This document shows, piece by piece, positions 14,694 to 23,988 of a stretch of 64,000 nucleotides of DNA; within the stretch, counting starts at the first letter, position 1, and every line of letters begins with the position of its first letter. A model generated the notes under the pieces. The model was not told the DNA's origin. It worked only from the letters and a program-made list of their open reading frames with translations, and made no database searches. The stretch spans positions 4,216,001 through 4,280,000 of the forward strand of contig NZ_LR746496.1 in the NCBI RefSeq assembly GCF_902729405.1, read 5' to 3'. The translations under genes and the position numbers were made by a program. This stretch comes from Acididesulfobacillus acetoxydans (GTDB lineage Bacteria > Bacillota > Desulfitobacteriia > Desulfitobacteriales > Desulfitobacteriaceae).

Positions 14694-15080
14694 ATGTAGC
14701 GAAGCCAACCTATAAGCCGAGTTCTGTTCCCCCTTGCGGAGGTGATGATCATCTATCTGGGACCCTTGTTACCAACGGCCTCAAGCGACCTTACCCGGGA
14801 ACGAAGCGGGCCGCTTCAGTGTTCCCCTATTCGGTCTTGCTCTGGGTGGGGTTTACAGGGCCAGCCGGTCACCCGGCTGCCGGTGAGCTCTTACCTCGCC
14901 TTTCCATCCTTACCTGACACGCAGATTCCTGTGTGCCGGGCGGTATATCTCTGTTGCACTTTCCTCGGGGTCACCCCCACTGGGCGTTACCCAGCACCCT
15001 GCCCTATAGAGCTCGGACTTTCCTCAGAGACGGCCTTTCGGCCCCTGTCTCCGCGACCATCCGGTTGACTTCGCTCCACT
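14694..15080 (-). ncRNA. rnpB: RNase P RNA (class A)
   Basis: Catalytic RNA of RNase P, which trims tRNA 5' leaders. On the minus strand the P1 stem is formed by GAGCGAAGTCAACC (near 15079) and GGTTGGCTTCGCT (near 14700). In between are the universal GAGGAAAGTCCG block (about 15022-15030), a second GAGGAAAGTGCAACAGAGA block (about 14950-14970), TAACGCCC/GGGGTGACC loop pieces, and near the 3' end ACAGAACTCGGCTTATAGG. All conserved core segments are in order, so it looks intact. The ends are placed by the P1 pairing and may be off by a few bases. Confidence 0.95.
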
Positions 15081-15129
15081 ATCTTACTCGATAAACCTCG
15101 GTTGGTCAAATGTAATCTTTAGAAAAATT

Positions 15130-15330
15130 TCAAGCCAACCATTCCCGTTTAATCCGCCTTCTGGACGGCATCGGCGGGAGCTGTACCTGTGAAGTGCGCT
15201 GCCCCATCTCCTCCATTTCATCGTCAATATCCATGAGGGCGACCAACAGTTTTGTCCGCTCACCATCTTCAGCATTCAGGCGGCTTATGATCTCCTCGCG
15301 TTGGCGGCGCAAGATTTCCGTACGTTCCAT
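15130..15330 (-). CDS. small coiled-coil protein, 66 aa, paralogue of 39852-40091
   Basis: A charged helical protein: MERTEILRRQREEIISRL, then LLVALMDIDDEMEEMG and a basic end RRRIKREWLA. The core LV-LMD-(I/V)-(D/E)-DE-EE is shared with the 79-residue product at 39852, so the two form a small family. AAGGAGG lies 8 bases before ATG 15330. A perfect CRP/FNR-type site (15392-15407) is about 65 bases upstream, so it is probably controlled by a CRP/FNR-family regulator. It lies just upstream of rnpB on the same strand. Function unknown. Confidence 0.7.
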   Translation of the reverse strand: MERTEILRRQREEIISRLNAEDGERTKLLVALMDIDDEMEEMGQRTSQVQLPPMPSRRRIKREWLA

Positions 15331-15391
15331 GCTCAAATTCCTCCTTTTCTCACTTCTATCAATTATTCTGACACATAAGTCCCTCTTTATC

Positions 15392-15407
15392 TGTGACAGA
15401 AGTCACA
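15392..15407. promoter_or_regulatory. consensus CRP/FNR-family site TGTGA-N6-TCACA
   Basis: TGTGACAGAAGTCACA within a longer palindrome (TCTGTGAC / GTCACAGA). It lies about 62 bases upstream of the start of the small coiled-coil gene at 15330. A one-mismatch copy is found before asrA at 3036. Confidence 0.65.
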
Positions 15408-15585
15408 GACAGAGTGTGCCTTTTATTCTTTAATATCTCTGACCTCTTAGGAGTCATTCTTAGCTTACCTTATCCGACTATTTTTGTCAAGTATGATTCG
15501 CAACTATTTTACTCAAGTTGTACCCAATCTTAATTATCAGGCGTGAACTACCCATACCGCTGGGCATGGTCACCCATGACAAGCA

Positions 15586-16752
15586 CTATTCGTTCCAGGG
15601 GCAGCCGTTGGCCGCGCTGATCATGATTTCGACGTCCCCAAAAGCGCGATCCTTTTTCAGATAATCAGCCAGGCTTTTGAGCATGGGCGCTTCGCTTAAA
15701 AAATGCCCGATGTCCCCTATGGCCAGACCGCCTTGCAAAGCGTCCAAAACCCGGTGGTGGTCAATATCTCCGGCTATGAACAGGTCGGCCCCTTTGGCCA
15801 GGGCTTTAGGTACAAACCCGCCTCCGCTGCCGTTGACGATAGCTACCTTCCTCACCTTTTGCGCGGGGCTCCCGGCCCAGCGCAGCCCATACGGAGAATA
15901 AGGTCTGGCCGTCAAGCCGGAATCCGCCGCGCTGAGCACTGCCCGCAAACGCTGCCAAACCTGTTCCAGGGTCTTTGCTTGCGGCAAATACCCCACCACT
16001 CCGTAGCCATGGACCGAGCCGCGATTGCGCAAAGGAATAAGGTCGTAAGCGGGCTCCTCATAAGGGTGAGCCTTTTTCAAAGCCTTTACCGCCCGAGCCA
16101 GCAAACGTTCTGGCAGAATGCTTTCGAGCTTGACTTCGGCTGCCCGCGTGAGTTCCCCTATTTTGCCGACGGCGGGATTCGAACCGGGCAAAGGTCTGAA
16201 CATACCTTCTCCCGAGCTGCGGAAAAAGCTCTCGGAGTAAAGAACACTGTGCTCCCCCCCTGTGATCCCTTGCCCAATCCCCGCGCTCACCAAAGCCGAG
16301 CGCACTTTTTCCTCAGCCTCCTCGGGTACGAAGACCGCCAGTTTAACCAGCGCCTCCTCTCCCGTCGGAGACAGAATTTCTGTTTCTTGGAGACTCAAAC
16401 TCCGGGCCAGAGCCCAAGCGGACGAAAGGTCCGATTGGTCTAGGTTTGTGTGAGCCGCAAAGTAAGCAATCCCGTTTTGAATTAGTTTGAGGGGTATTTC
16501 CGCTGCGGAGTTATCGGCACGTAGGTTTTTGAGCGGCCGGAACATGATCGGGTGATGGGCCAAGATCATTTGCGCTCCGTAGTTAACCGCTTCCTCCACA
16601 ACCTCCACCGTAGGGTCTAGTGTCAGCAGGAGACGTTCAATCTGCCGCGCACCATCCCCCACCAGAAGTCCGACATTGTCCCACTCTTCCGCCCAACTTT
16701 TCGGAGCCACTCTTTCCACTGTTTCCGCAATGTAGTTAATACTGACCGCCAC
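15586..16752 (-). CDS. Nif3-like dinuclear metal centre protein (YqfO family)
   Basis: A 388-residue member of the Nif3/GTP cyclohydrolase I type 2 family in the longer form found in Bacillota, with a PII-like insert (about 130-240) between the two halves of the Nif3 fold. Metal-ligand motifs are visible: AHHPIMF (about 64), HTNLDQSD (about 97), and GDIDHHRVL and GHFLSEAP near the C-terminus. GTG 16752 is preceded by AAGGAAGGAG. In Bacillus and relatives it lies beside trmK, as here. The enzymatic role is unsettled. It is probably cotranscribed with trmK, although 131 bases separate them. Confidence 0.92.
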   Translation of the reverse strand: MAVSINYIAETVERVAPKSWAEEWDNVGLLVGDGARQIERLLLTLDPTVEVVEEAVNYGAQMILAHHPIMFRPLKNLRADNSAAEIPLKLIQNGIAYFAAHTNLDQSDLSSAWALARSLSLQETEILSPTGEEALVKLAVFVPEEAEEKVRSALVSAGIGQGITGGEHSVLYSESFFRSSGEGMFRPLPGSNPAVGKIGELTRAAEVKLESILPERLLARAVKALKKAHPYEEPAYDLIPLRNRGSVHGYGVVGYLPQAKTLEQVWQRLRAVLSAADSGLTARPYSPYGLRWAGSPAQKVRKVAIVNGSGGGFVPKALAKGADLFIAGDIDHHRVLDALQGGLAIGDIGHFLSEAPMLKSLADYLKKDRAFGDVEIMISAANGCPWNE

Positions 16753-16883
16753 TAATTCTCCTTCCTTTCTTCAGAAACACCCCTGAACTTTCTGAACCCC
16801 TTGGTTAAAGCCTGGTTAAAGCCGGCTTAAGCCGGGGGTAATGCGCCCGGCGTTTGATCAATATTCAGCGGGCCAACCATACG

Positions 16884-17828
16884 TCATGAGTCCCAGGCAT
16901 GACCAGTCATCCCACTCAAAGCAACCGACATACCCTCGCAGGCTAACTTCTGCACAAGAGTGACCGTAACCCGCTCGGAAGCGCCTGGCGATTTGGCTTT
17001 TTTCATCTGTTGCAGACGCCGGTCTAACTCCCGGATTCTCTCTGCCAGCAGACGCCTGAGAAGAGAATTGGGCTGGGCCACAATGACTGGGCCCAGCTGC
17101 CAGACCAGCGTGCGGACCGAGCTTGCGAAAATCTCGCCGACTTCGCCCGCAGGCTCCGCCGCATTCAGGCCCCTCAGTGCCTCCGCGCCGATCTCCTTCA
17201 AACGCCCGACCCATCCCTCGGCTATTTCGTCCACGTCCCGAAAAGAGAGAAAGCCCGGACGCTGTCCCGCAGCCATTTGCCACATCCGGTCCCTGCGCCT
17301 TCCTTCCGTCTCCGGCTCCGGCGGCTGCCGGCTCGGTTCCCTGGTCATGGCCATAACGACATAGATTTTACCCTCTTCTTCTACCAGCACTTCGTCCTGT
17401 AACAGCCACCCTGCGGTCAGCAGGCTCCTGCGCACCTGGCTTTCCGCGCCCTGCGGCTGCAGAATCAATGCGGATATCCCAGCCAAAATCTCCGGCCGGC
17501 GGCTGAGAATGCTCGTCATCGTACTCCCTCCCATGCCGGCCAAAACCAAAGTGTCGACTTCTCCGGGGACCAGCGGGCTTAGCCCATCCCCGAAGCGAAC
17601 GGAGATCTTTTCAATCAAACCGCGGCCCCGTACGGTGGCCAAGGCTGATTCATACGGTCCGCGATGAACATCGACGGCTACTGCCGACTGGATTCGACCT
17701 TCTTCGCATAGGGTCACCGGCAAGTAGGCATGATCTGTCCCAATATCCCCCAGTTTTGCTCCCCGGGGGACACGAGCCGCGACTGCGGCCAAACGTGGTC
17801 CCAAAAGTGCCACCGTCACATCCCTCAC
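16884..17828 (-). CDS. trmK: tRNA (adenine(22)-N1)-methyltransferase TrmK
   Basis: SAM-dependent enzyme that methylates N1 of A22 in tRNA. The N-terminal Rossmann part has GDIGTDHAYLPV (motif I, about 27), AVDVHRGPYESA, a DTLVLAGMGG motif IV and LILQPQGAE; a C-terminal helical region (about 230-300) with a coiled coil follows. It is about 80 residues longer than B. subtilis TrmK, mostly from a variable linker near 165-200 (PSRQPPEPETEGRRRDR). Start is GTG 17828 or, with a better-spaced GGAG, GTG at 17819. It precedes the Nif3-like gene, the order known from Bacillota. Confidence 0.9.
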   Translation of the reverse strand: MRDVTVALLGPRLAAVAARVPRGAKLGDIGTDHAYLPVTLCEEGRIQSAVAVDVHRGPYESALATVRGRGLIEKISVRFGDGLSPLVPGEVDTLVLAGMGGSTMTSILSRRPEILAGISALILQPQGAESQVRRSLLTAGWLLQDEVLVEEEGKIYVVMAMTREPSRQPPEPETEGRRRDRMWQMAAGQRPGFLSFRDVDEIAEGWVGRLKEIGAEALRGLNAAEPAGEVGEIFASSVRTLVWQLGPVIVAQPNSLLRRLLAERIRELDRRLQQMKKAKSPGASERVTVTLVQKLACEGMSVALSGMTGHAWDS

Positions 17829-18439
17829 TCCGATATTTTGCCAACCGCTTGCCGGCTCAGCCCGAGTCTAGGCAAATTTTGAAGATACGGAAACCCCAAG
17901 CTTGAGACTTTTTTCGGGCACGGAGTCGGTGTCTCAAACGTCTCCCTAAAAATGTCTTCTTAAAAGGTCTATCCTACGTATTATATATACATCCTTCCAT
18001 TTTGTCCATCTTAAACCAGAGACCTTTCCATGTGCATCTCGATGACCCGCATTGGGTTCAGTCATCATCCCCTCATTTCGTACGAACTAATTTTGCCGGC
18101 AACTGTATTCTATATCCTGACGTGGCGTTAGGATCAAGTGCATTTTCCCGAAAGCAAAAATTTTTTCGGGCTGACCTAGATCCGCCTCGGTTCCATCTCT
18201 TGACGTTTTTAGGCTTTGGAGCTATGCTAGAATGTTCAATGTGTGTGTAACTTTGTGATTGAGCCGGGCTCGACAGAACGCGGCAAAGTTGCACCGGTGC
18301 CAGGGGGTTTTACCTCCAGTTTACATTCTTTTTACTTGTATTTGAGATGGACGTGCTATTATTGTAACCGGTCGAAAAGCTATCATAAACCGGAAGAATG
18401 TCACAAATAATAAGAATGTCGAATTTAGGGAGTGAGTGT
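17829..18439. other. divergent intergenic region before the sugar ABC operon
   Basis: No gene seen in 611 bases. Near 18249-18289 AACTTTG and CAAAGTT could pair across a GC-rich loop. A possible promoter (TTGTAT at 18336, TATTAT at 18357, 15-base spacer) faces the permease gene. A repeated ACCGG/CCGG pair follows the -10. None of these is firm. Confidence 0.4.
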
Positions 18440-19321
18440 ATGACACATAGGCGCACCCAGACCGAGGCACTCCACGCGTATTTGTATCTGTCACCATCCG
18501 CGTTGATCTTCTTGGCCTTTACTTTGCTGCCAGCCTTCTACGTTCTCTACATTGGTCTATTCAACTGGAACTTTCTCAATACCTCCATGTCCAAATTCAT
18601 AGGCTTCAGCAATTATGCCGCCTTGCTGAAATCTCACGATTTCTGGCACAGCCTGATCGCTACCTTTTACTTTGTCCTCGGTTCCGTACCCACAGGGATT
18701 TTCGCGGCTTTGTTCATTGCCCTCCTGCTCATGCGTCCCTTCCGCGGACTCGGGCTGGTTCGGCTCATGTTTTTCGCTCCCTATGTAACTCCGGTCGTCT
18801 CCACCTCCATCGTTTGGCTTTGGCTTTTTAACCCTCAGTTTGGGCTCTTCAACGAAATCCTGCATTTTCTGCAGCTGCCGCAAATCGGCTGGGTGCAATC
18901 CGCGAGATGGGCCATGCCCTCTGTGATCCTCTATACCTTGTGGCACACTATGGGTTTCAATATTATCATTTTTATGGCCGGGCTCACAACCATACCCTCC
19001 GAGCTGGGAGAAGCTGCCCGGATTGACGGGGCCTCCGCCTGGCAGGAGTTCTGGCACGTGACCTGGCCTTTACTGGCCCCGACCACTCTCTTTGTGACTG
19101 TCATCAATACCATCGGCGCCCTCCAGGCCTTTACCCAGTTTTTTACTTTAACCAACGGCGGCCCGGCAGGCTCCACCACGACCGCCAGCTTTCTGCTTTT
19201 TCAGCAGGCTTTTGTGTTTTATCATACCGGCTACGCGGCTGCCCTGGCCGTGTTCATCTTTATCATCATTGCCGCTCTCACCCTGGTTCAGATGCGTGTT
19301 TCCCGCTCGGAAGCATACTAG
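18440..19321 (+). CDS. sugar ABC transporter permease (MalF/UgpA type)
   Basis: One of two membrane subunits of a CUT1 carbohydrate importer. About six helices (first near residues 14-36) and the EAA loop that docks to the ATPase, ELGEAARIDGASAWQEFWHVTWPLLAP (about 190-215), are present. ATG 18440 has AGGGAG 8 bases upstream; an in-frame ATG 42 bases earlier lacks one. The order permease, binding protein, permease, MBL hydrolase at 18440-23551 suggests one transcription unit, although the gaps of 324 and 378 bases are unusually long. The sugar cannot be read from the sequence. Confidence 0.92.
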   Translation: MTHRRTQTEALHAYLYLSPSALIFLAFTLLPAFYVLYIGLFNWNFLNTSMSKFIGFSNYAALLKSHDFWHSLIATFYFVLGSVPTGIFAALFIALLLMRPFRGLGLVRLMFFAPYVTPVVSTSIVWLWLFNPQFGLFNEILHFLQLPQIGWVQSARWAMPSVILYTLWHTMGFNIIIFMAGLTTIPSELGEAARIDGASAWQEFWHVTWPLLAPTTLFVTVINTIGALQAFTQFFTLTNGGPAGSTTTASFLLFQQAFVFYHTGYAAALAVFIFIIIAALTLVQMRVSRSEAY

Positions 19322-19645
19322 TCTCATACGTATACGTATCCTAATCCCAGGCACATTCTAGCCTCAAAAGCATTTTGACTCAGAAGTGTTCTCTGGGACT
19401 TGCCTCGACCGTTGCGCAAAGGATCACTTTTTTGCAAGAACACAGTGGGCTGCGAAAACGCACTGCTGCCGGAAGTGTAGCGATTTCTGAAACGTGCCGA
19501 TACGGCGGTTGGCCCGGCTGGAAGGAAGTGATGCCCAAGTAAAGAAGGTGATGTTTCCCGGCAAAATACTTCTTAGGCCAGAAAGATTTCTTCTCAATTT
19601 AAAAACAACGAAAGTTAAAAACAACGAAAGCAGGAGGTCCTTTAA
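19322..19645. other. intergenic gap inside the sugar ABC locus
   Basis: No gene seen. The right end has a direct repeat AACAACGAAAG (around 19600-19625) and the GCAGGAGG site of the binding protein gene. An internal promoter is possible but not identified. Confidence 0.4.
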
Positions 19646-20962
19646 GTGAAAGTCAATCGGAAAGTCAAAACCCTCAGTGCCTTCGCCGCCGCTGCCTTGG
19701 CGCTGTCCCTGGCGGGTTGCGGTACCGCACAAAACCCCAACACGGCTTCAAATACCGGGGGACCGGTCACCATCTCGTTTGCGGAAACGATGGTATCCGG
19801 CACCCAAAAAGGTGCGCTCGATCACTTAATCAGCGAATTCGAAAGTCAACATTCCAATATTAAAATTACTCTCATGCCCGAGCCCAATTACGGAGTCCTG
19901 CAACAAAAAGAGGTCGCGGCTGTGGCCGCCAAAAATCCGCCCACCATCGGTCAGGTTTATGAAGATTGGGCGGCGGATTTTGCTAAATCGGGAGCAATTA
20001 TTCCACTTGATTCCTATATCCAGGGCAAAGACGGCTTCAGCCAACAAGAGATTGCGGACTTCGTTCCGACCATCTGGAAGGATCAACAACTGCCGGACGG
20101 CAAGACCTGGATGCTGCCTTTTAACAAGAGCGATTTTGTCATGTACTATAACGCCGACAAGATAAAGCAGCTCAATAAAACCGCGCCCCAAACTTGGCAG
20201 GATTTCGCGAGCGTGGCCAAAGCGGCAGCCTCAAGCGCTAACAACACTTGGGGGCTGACCATCGATCCCGGAACCCCCACCGCACCGGCCAACGGGACGT
20301 ACCTTTGGATTTCTATGCTGCGTTCCAATGGCGGCCACCTTTATGCCAACGGCAAAATCGCCTTCAATTCAGCCCAAGGCGTACAAACCATGAGGTTCTT
20401 CAAGGATCTCTACTCGGCGGGCGCACTCAAATTGGGAAGCAATTACCCCGGCGAAACCGCTTTGGGAGCGCAGCGTTCCGTTTTTGACATGAGTACCGTG
20501 GCTTCCTATCCCTACGTAGTTCATGCCGTCAATAAAAAGTTTGACTTAAAAGTCGCCGCCATGCCCTCCGGCTCCGCCGGCCAAGGCAACATCATGCAGG
20601 GAACGAATATCGCCATCTTTTCCCAGACCAGCACGGCCCAGAAACAAGCCGCCTGGCAGTTTATCAAATTCTTGACAGAACCGCAGCAAACAGCTTATTG
20701 GGCCCAACAGACCGGCTACCTGCCGATCCGTACCTCCGCACTTCCCCTGATGAAGGCTTACCTGGACAGCCATCCCTACCAGAAAATCGCCGCCGATTCC
20801 TTGCAATACGCCAAGGCCCAACCCCCGGTTCCGGGTATGCAGCAGGCGGTCGGGTATATCGGCGATGCCATCACCCGGGTGCTGACGCAAAATGTTTCAG
20901 CTCAGCAGGCCTTGGATCAGGCGGCAAGCAAAGCCCAACAGGCCTTGGCAAGTGCCCAATAG
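19646..20962 (+). CDS. extracellular sugar-binding lipoprotein (UgpB/MalE type)
   Basis: Substrate receptor of the CUT1 importer, tethered to the outer face of the membrane. The N-terminus is a lipoprotein signal ([20 protein letters not shown], cleavage before Cys at about 26). The mature part has the solute-binding family 1 layout, with [49 protein letters not shown] and [11 protein letters not shown]. The GTG start follows AGGAGG by about 10 bases. It lies between the two permeases. The UgpB-like look would fit glycerol-3-phosphate or an oligosaccharide; the ligand is not assigned. Confidence 0.92.
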   Translation: MKVNRKVKTLSAFAAAALALSLAGCGTAQNPNTASNTGGPVTISFAETMVSGTQKGALDHLISEFESQHSNIKITLMPEPNYGVLQQKEVAAVAAKNPPTIGQVYEDWAADFAKSGAIIPLDSYIQGKDGFSQQEIADFVPTIWKDQQLPDGKTWMLPFNKSDFVMYYNADKIKQLNKTAPQTWQDFASVAKAAASSANNTWGLTIDPGTPTAPANGTYLWISMLRSNGGHLYANGKIAFNSAQGVQTMRFFKDLYSAGALKLGSNYPGETALGAQRSVFDMSTVASYPYVVHAVNKKFDLKVAAMPSGSAGQGNIMQGTNIAIFSQTSTAQKQAAWQFIKFLTEPQQTAYWAQQTGYLPIRTSALPLMKAYLDSHPYQKIAADSLQYAKAQPPVPGMQQAVGYIGDAITRVLTQNVSAQQALDQAASKAQQALASAQ

Positions 20963-21340
20963 CCTTCATAAGGTTAGCCTTCATACGCTTGGATGCTCCA
21001 TGGAACTTAATGGACTTGGGCTCACTCCCGGCACAATTCTGAGAATCCCAACGAACTTTCGGCAGATAAGCAAGATTTAAGTGCGGAGGACAGGAATTAC
21101 ACCCGTCGGAGAACGGACTGAACCTGCCGGAAAACGGACTGCACCTGCCGGAAAACGGACTGCACCTGCCGGAAAACGGACTGCACCTGCCGGAAAACGG
21201 ACTGCACCTGCCGGAAAACGGACTGCACCTGCCGGAAAACGGACTGCACCTGCCGGAAAACTGAAGTATTCCGTTCCGCCAAAAAGGGGATAGGCACCGT
21301 CAAGATGGAGATGCCTGTCCCCACCCTGAGGAGGTTTACG
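20963..21340. other. intergenic gap with a tandem repeat array
   Basis: No gene seen. It contains the 21-bp repeat array at 21115-21261 and, at the right end, the GAGGAGG site of the second permease. Confidence 0.6.
21115..21261. repeat. 21-bp tandem repeat, seven copies
   Basis: Seven contiguous units starting GGACTG at 21115, 21136, 21157, 21178, 21199, 21220 and 21241; the last six are nearly identical. The period is a multiple of three, so both strands stay open (PAGKRTA on +, FRQVQSV on minus), but there is no ribosome binding site for either. It separates the binding protein and permease genes. Confidence 0.95.
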
Positions 21341-22168
21341 ATGAGGCGCCACCCCTGGCTTAATATCATGCGCATCTTTTTGGTAGTGGTCTTAGCGCTG
21401 CTTTTCGTATTTCCGTTTTACTGGGTCATTGTCACTTCTTTAAACACCTCTGGCCAGGCTTTACAGTACCCCCCAGTCTTGCTTCCCCACGGGCAATTCG
21501 GCAACTATGTCCGGGCCTGGAGCGGTGCCCCTTGGTTGCGATATTTCAGCAATACCGTATTTATCGCCACGGTCACCACTTTATTGGTCCTCGTGACTTC
21601 TCTCCTGGCGGGCTTTGCCTTCGGCACGATGCGCTTTCCGGGCAAATCTCTCCTCTTTATGGCTTTTCTGGCCCTCATGATGATTCCTCAAACGGTGCTC
21701 TTGATTCCCGACTACATCCTCTTACAGGATATCCATTGGCTTAACACCTATTGGGCCCAGATCGTTCCCTGGGGCGCCTCCGTCTTCGGGATTTTCATGT
21801 TGCGACAGTTTTTTCTCACCCTGCCGTCTGACTACTGGGAAGCGGCCCAGTTGGACGGAGCCGGCCGCCTCTATTTTCTCTGGAAGATCGCCGTCCCTGC
21901 CGCCCGGCCGTCTTTGATTACGATCGGGCTCTACACTTTTCTCGGTTCCTGGAACAGTTTCCTCTGGCCTTTCATCATGACCAACTCAGCCTCCGTCCAG
22001 CCGGTTGAAGTGGGACTCTCTAACTTTTTGGGCACCAACGGAACCGACTGGACAGGGTTGTCGGCGGCGGTAGTCTACACCACTCTGCCGGTGCTCGTGC
22101 TCTTTCTCATTGCCCAGAAACAATTCATGAAAGGCATGTATTCGGGAGCGGGCGGAATCAAAGGCTAG
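21341..22168 (+). CDS. sugar ABC transporter permease (MalG/UgpE type)
   Basis: Second membrane subunit of the CUT1 importer. It has six helices, beginning with NIMRIFLVVVLALLFVFPFYW, and the EAA loop SDYWEAAQLDGAGRLYFLWKIAVPAARP (about 160-187). The length (275 aa) is usual. I chose ATG 21341 since GAGGAGG lies 6 bases before it; earlier in-frame starts run into the repeat array. It should pair with the permease at 18440 and need an ATPase from elsewhere, possibly the one at 6784. Confidence 0.93.
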   Translation: MRRHPWLNIMRIFLVVVLALLFVFPFYWVIVTSLNTSGQALQYPPVLLPHGQFGNYVRAWSGAPWLRYFSNTVFIATVTTLLVLVTSLLAGFAFGTMRFPGKSLLFMAFLALMMIPQTVLLIPDYILLQDIHWLNTYWAQIVPWGASVFGIFMLRQFFLTLPSDYWEAAQLDGAGRLYFLWKIAVPAARPSLITIGLYTFLGSWNSFLWPFIMTNSASVQPVEVGLSNFLGTNGTDWTGLSAAVVYTTLPVLVLFLIAQKQFMKGMYSGAGGIKG

Positions 22169-22246
22169 GTTATAAGGGGGTTAAACACTTACTCGATGAC
22201 AAATGGGCGGTAAACTTAACTTTCACTTAGCGAAAGGATTGGGGCT

Positions 22247-23551
22247 ATGACCGACAAGACTTCTTTCAGTCTGCACGGTGGCGTTAATGTCATCGGCGGA
22301 ACCAAGTTGCACCTGACCTCGGGCGACGATGAACTCATCTTCGACTTCGGCGCCACCTATGAACCGGGCAAGGGGAGATTCGACCCAGTCCTAACGGTCC
22401 GTCCGGGACTTGAAGCGGAAGATTACCGCGCCGCCGGCGTAATTCCGGATTTGCCCTATCTTTACAGCGCCTCGCTCGCTCAACACATCGCGGTTTTCAT
22501 CAGCCATTTTCACCTGGATCATGTCGGGATGCTCTCTTGTCTGGACCCCGCCGTACCACTCTATATCAGTCAACCCAGCTTTGATCTTCTGCGGCAGTTG
22601 GAAGTCGTCGGTGAAGGGATCGGAGGGCATCGGAATCTCAGGGTCTTTCCCTACGGCGAATGGATAGATTTCGGGCGGCTGAAAATCCTGCCCTTGCCGG
22701 TCGAGCATGACATCCCCGGTGCCAGCGGGTTTTACGTAAAGACGCCGGACGGAACTCTCGCTTACACCGGAGACTTCCGCGGACACGGCCTGCACCCGGA
22801 CGTCACCACGGCTTTTTTTACCAGATTGGGTAAGATGGGCACTAACATTTTGGTAAGCGAGGGAACACGGGCCGGTGAGGCCCCCCGTCCAGATGCTTAC
22901 AGCGAAAACGAGCTCAGCGGAGCAATTGAAGCGGCGGTCCGCCCCGGCAAGGCCGCATTTTTTACGCTTTATAACCGCAACATTGAGCGCATCGCCACTT
23001 TTGCTCGCGCTGCCCGGTCTTTGGGCCGGCGGTTAGTCTTAACCCCCGCCACTCACCACTTGTTCCGAACCCTCTCCCCCGGGGAATACAACCTATCGCA
23101 GCCGGCGGTCTTCGTGACCCAGGAATTTCGCGTCCGGGGACTCCCTCCCTGGATCGCCGGGCTGGATGCGCCCCGGCTGACCGTATCGGACATCGCCTCG
23201 GAGCCGGCGCATTTTCTGACCGAATTGCCGTATGCCAATCTCAATGAACTAGTCGATTTGCGACCGGAACGCGGCTCTTCTTTCATCCACTCGGATGGCA
23301 CTCCCCTGGGGGAATTCGACCCAGCCTTTCGTAACCTGAAGCAATGGCTCCGGGACTTCAACCTGGATTTGTTTTTTGCCCGCAGCAGCGGCCACGCTTC
23401 TCCCGAGTATTTGAAGAAATGCGTTGACCTGGCCGATCCGGATATTTTGTATCCCGTCCATACGACGAACATAACAGCCATGCCCGCTCCCCCGCACGGA
23501 ATCCTGGCCGTCCCCCAGCTCTACCACACGTATTACATCCCGGCGCCGTAG
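22247..23551 (+). CDS. MBL-fold metallohydrolase, RNase J-like
   Basis: A 434-residue beta-lactamase-fold hydrolase. The zinc-binding motif HFHLDH (about 86-91), a histidine in PVEHDIPGASG, and YTGDFRGHG (about 172) form the two-metal site; a C-terminal RMMBL-like part with SSGHASPEYLKKCV and YPVHT completes the fold used by RNase J and related enzymes. It is shorter than true RNase J and lacks that protein's C-terminal domain, so the substrate may be a small molecule or RNA. It follows the sugar permease by 78 bases with AAAGGATTGGGG before ATG, so it may belong to the transport operon. Confidence 0.82.
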   Translation: MTDKTSFSLHGGVNVIGGTKLHLTSGDDELIFDFGATYEPGKGRFDPVLTVRPGLEAEDYRAAGVIPDLPYLYSASLAQHIAVFISHFHLDHVGMLSCLDPAVPLYISQPSFDLLRQLEVVGEGIGGHRNLRVFPYGEWIDFGRLKILPLPVEHDIPGASGFYVKTPDGTLAYTGDFRGHGLHPDVTTAFFTRLGKMGTNILVSEGTRAGEAPRPDAYSENELSGAIEAAVRPGKAAFFTLYNRNIERIATFARAARSLGRRLVLTPATHHLFRTLSPGEYNLSQPAVFVTQEFRVRGLPPWIAGLDAPRLTVSDIASEPAHFLTELPYANLNELVDLRPERGSSFIHSDGTPLGEFDPAFRNLKQWLRDFNLDLFFARSSGHASPEYLKKCVDLADPDILYPVHTTNITAMPAPPHGILAVPQLYHTYYIPAP

Positions 23552-23988
23552 CTAGCAGTACGGATAGAGTTCTGCCGACACATCCTTAACGGGTCCCCTC
23601 GCCTCGGACTGCACTCCGTTGAACGGACCGGCATGCTCACCCGCTGACATTGGTCCGTGTTCTTCAGAACCGCTCGTCGGCCCAAGAGCGCAGGAAAGTA
23701 CAGAGATAGCCGCGGGACTTTAACGTTTCCCTGCTCGGTAAACGATAAAGTTGGACAGGGATGCGTTGGATCTGTTATCATTGCTGGGAGGGGTGAAGTG
23801 ACGGCAACGCAGACTTCAGCTTCAGGCAGCCGCGAGGATGCGAGGTACCTTCGCGGAATGACCTGGGGGACGGGGACATCCTTCTGCCCCCGAAGGCGTT
23901 GGATTCCTCAACAGCCAAACTTCTCCATGGTCACTGTCAGGAGCAAGCGGCTAAGCTTTTTAGCCAAATTTCTTGAGGGAGTTGGGAT
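23552..23988. other. intergenic region after the MBL gene
   Basis: No gene seen. Two strong stems occur: GGGGGACGGGG...CCCCC near 23868-23892 and GCGAGGTACCTTCGC near 23840. The 21-bp dispersed element (23943-23963) lies just before the next gene. Confidence 0.45.
23943..23963 (+). repeat. dispersed 21-bp element, left arm at the VTT gene
   Basis: GCAAGCGGCTAAGCTTTTTAG is an inverted copy (19 of 21 positions) of 24655-24675. The two arms flank one gene as terminal repeats would. Confidence 0.65.

Noticed and set aside
14694-15080. Protein frame of 108 codons on the + strand at 14742-15068
   Set aside because: It overlaps the complete RNase P RNA, which accounts for all conserved sequence there.
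21115-21261. CRISPR array
   Set aside because: The units are directly adjacent with no spacers, and there are no cas genes.
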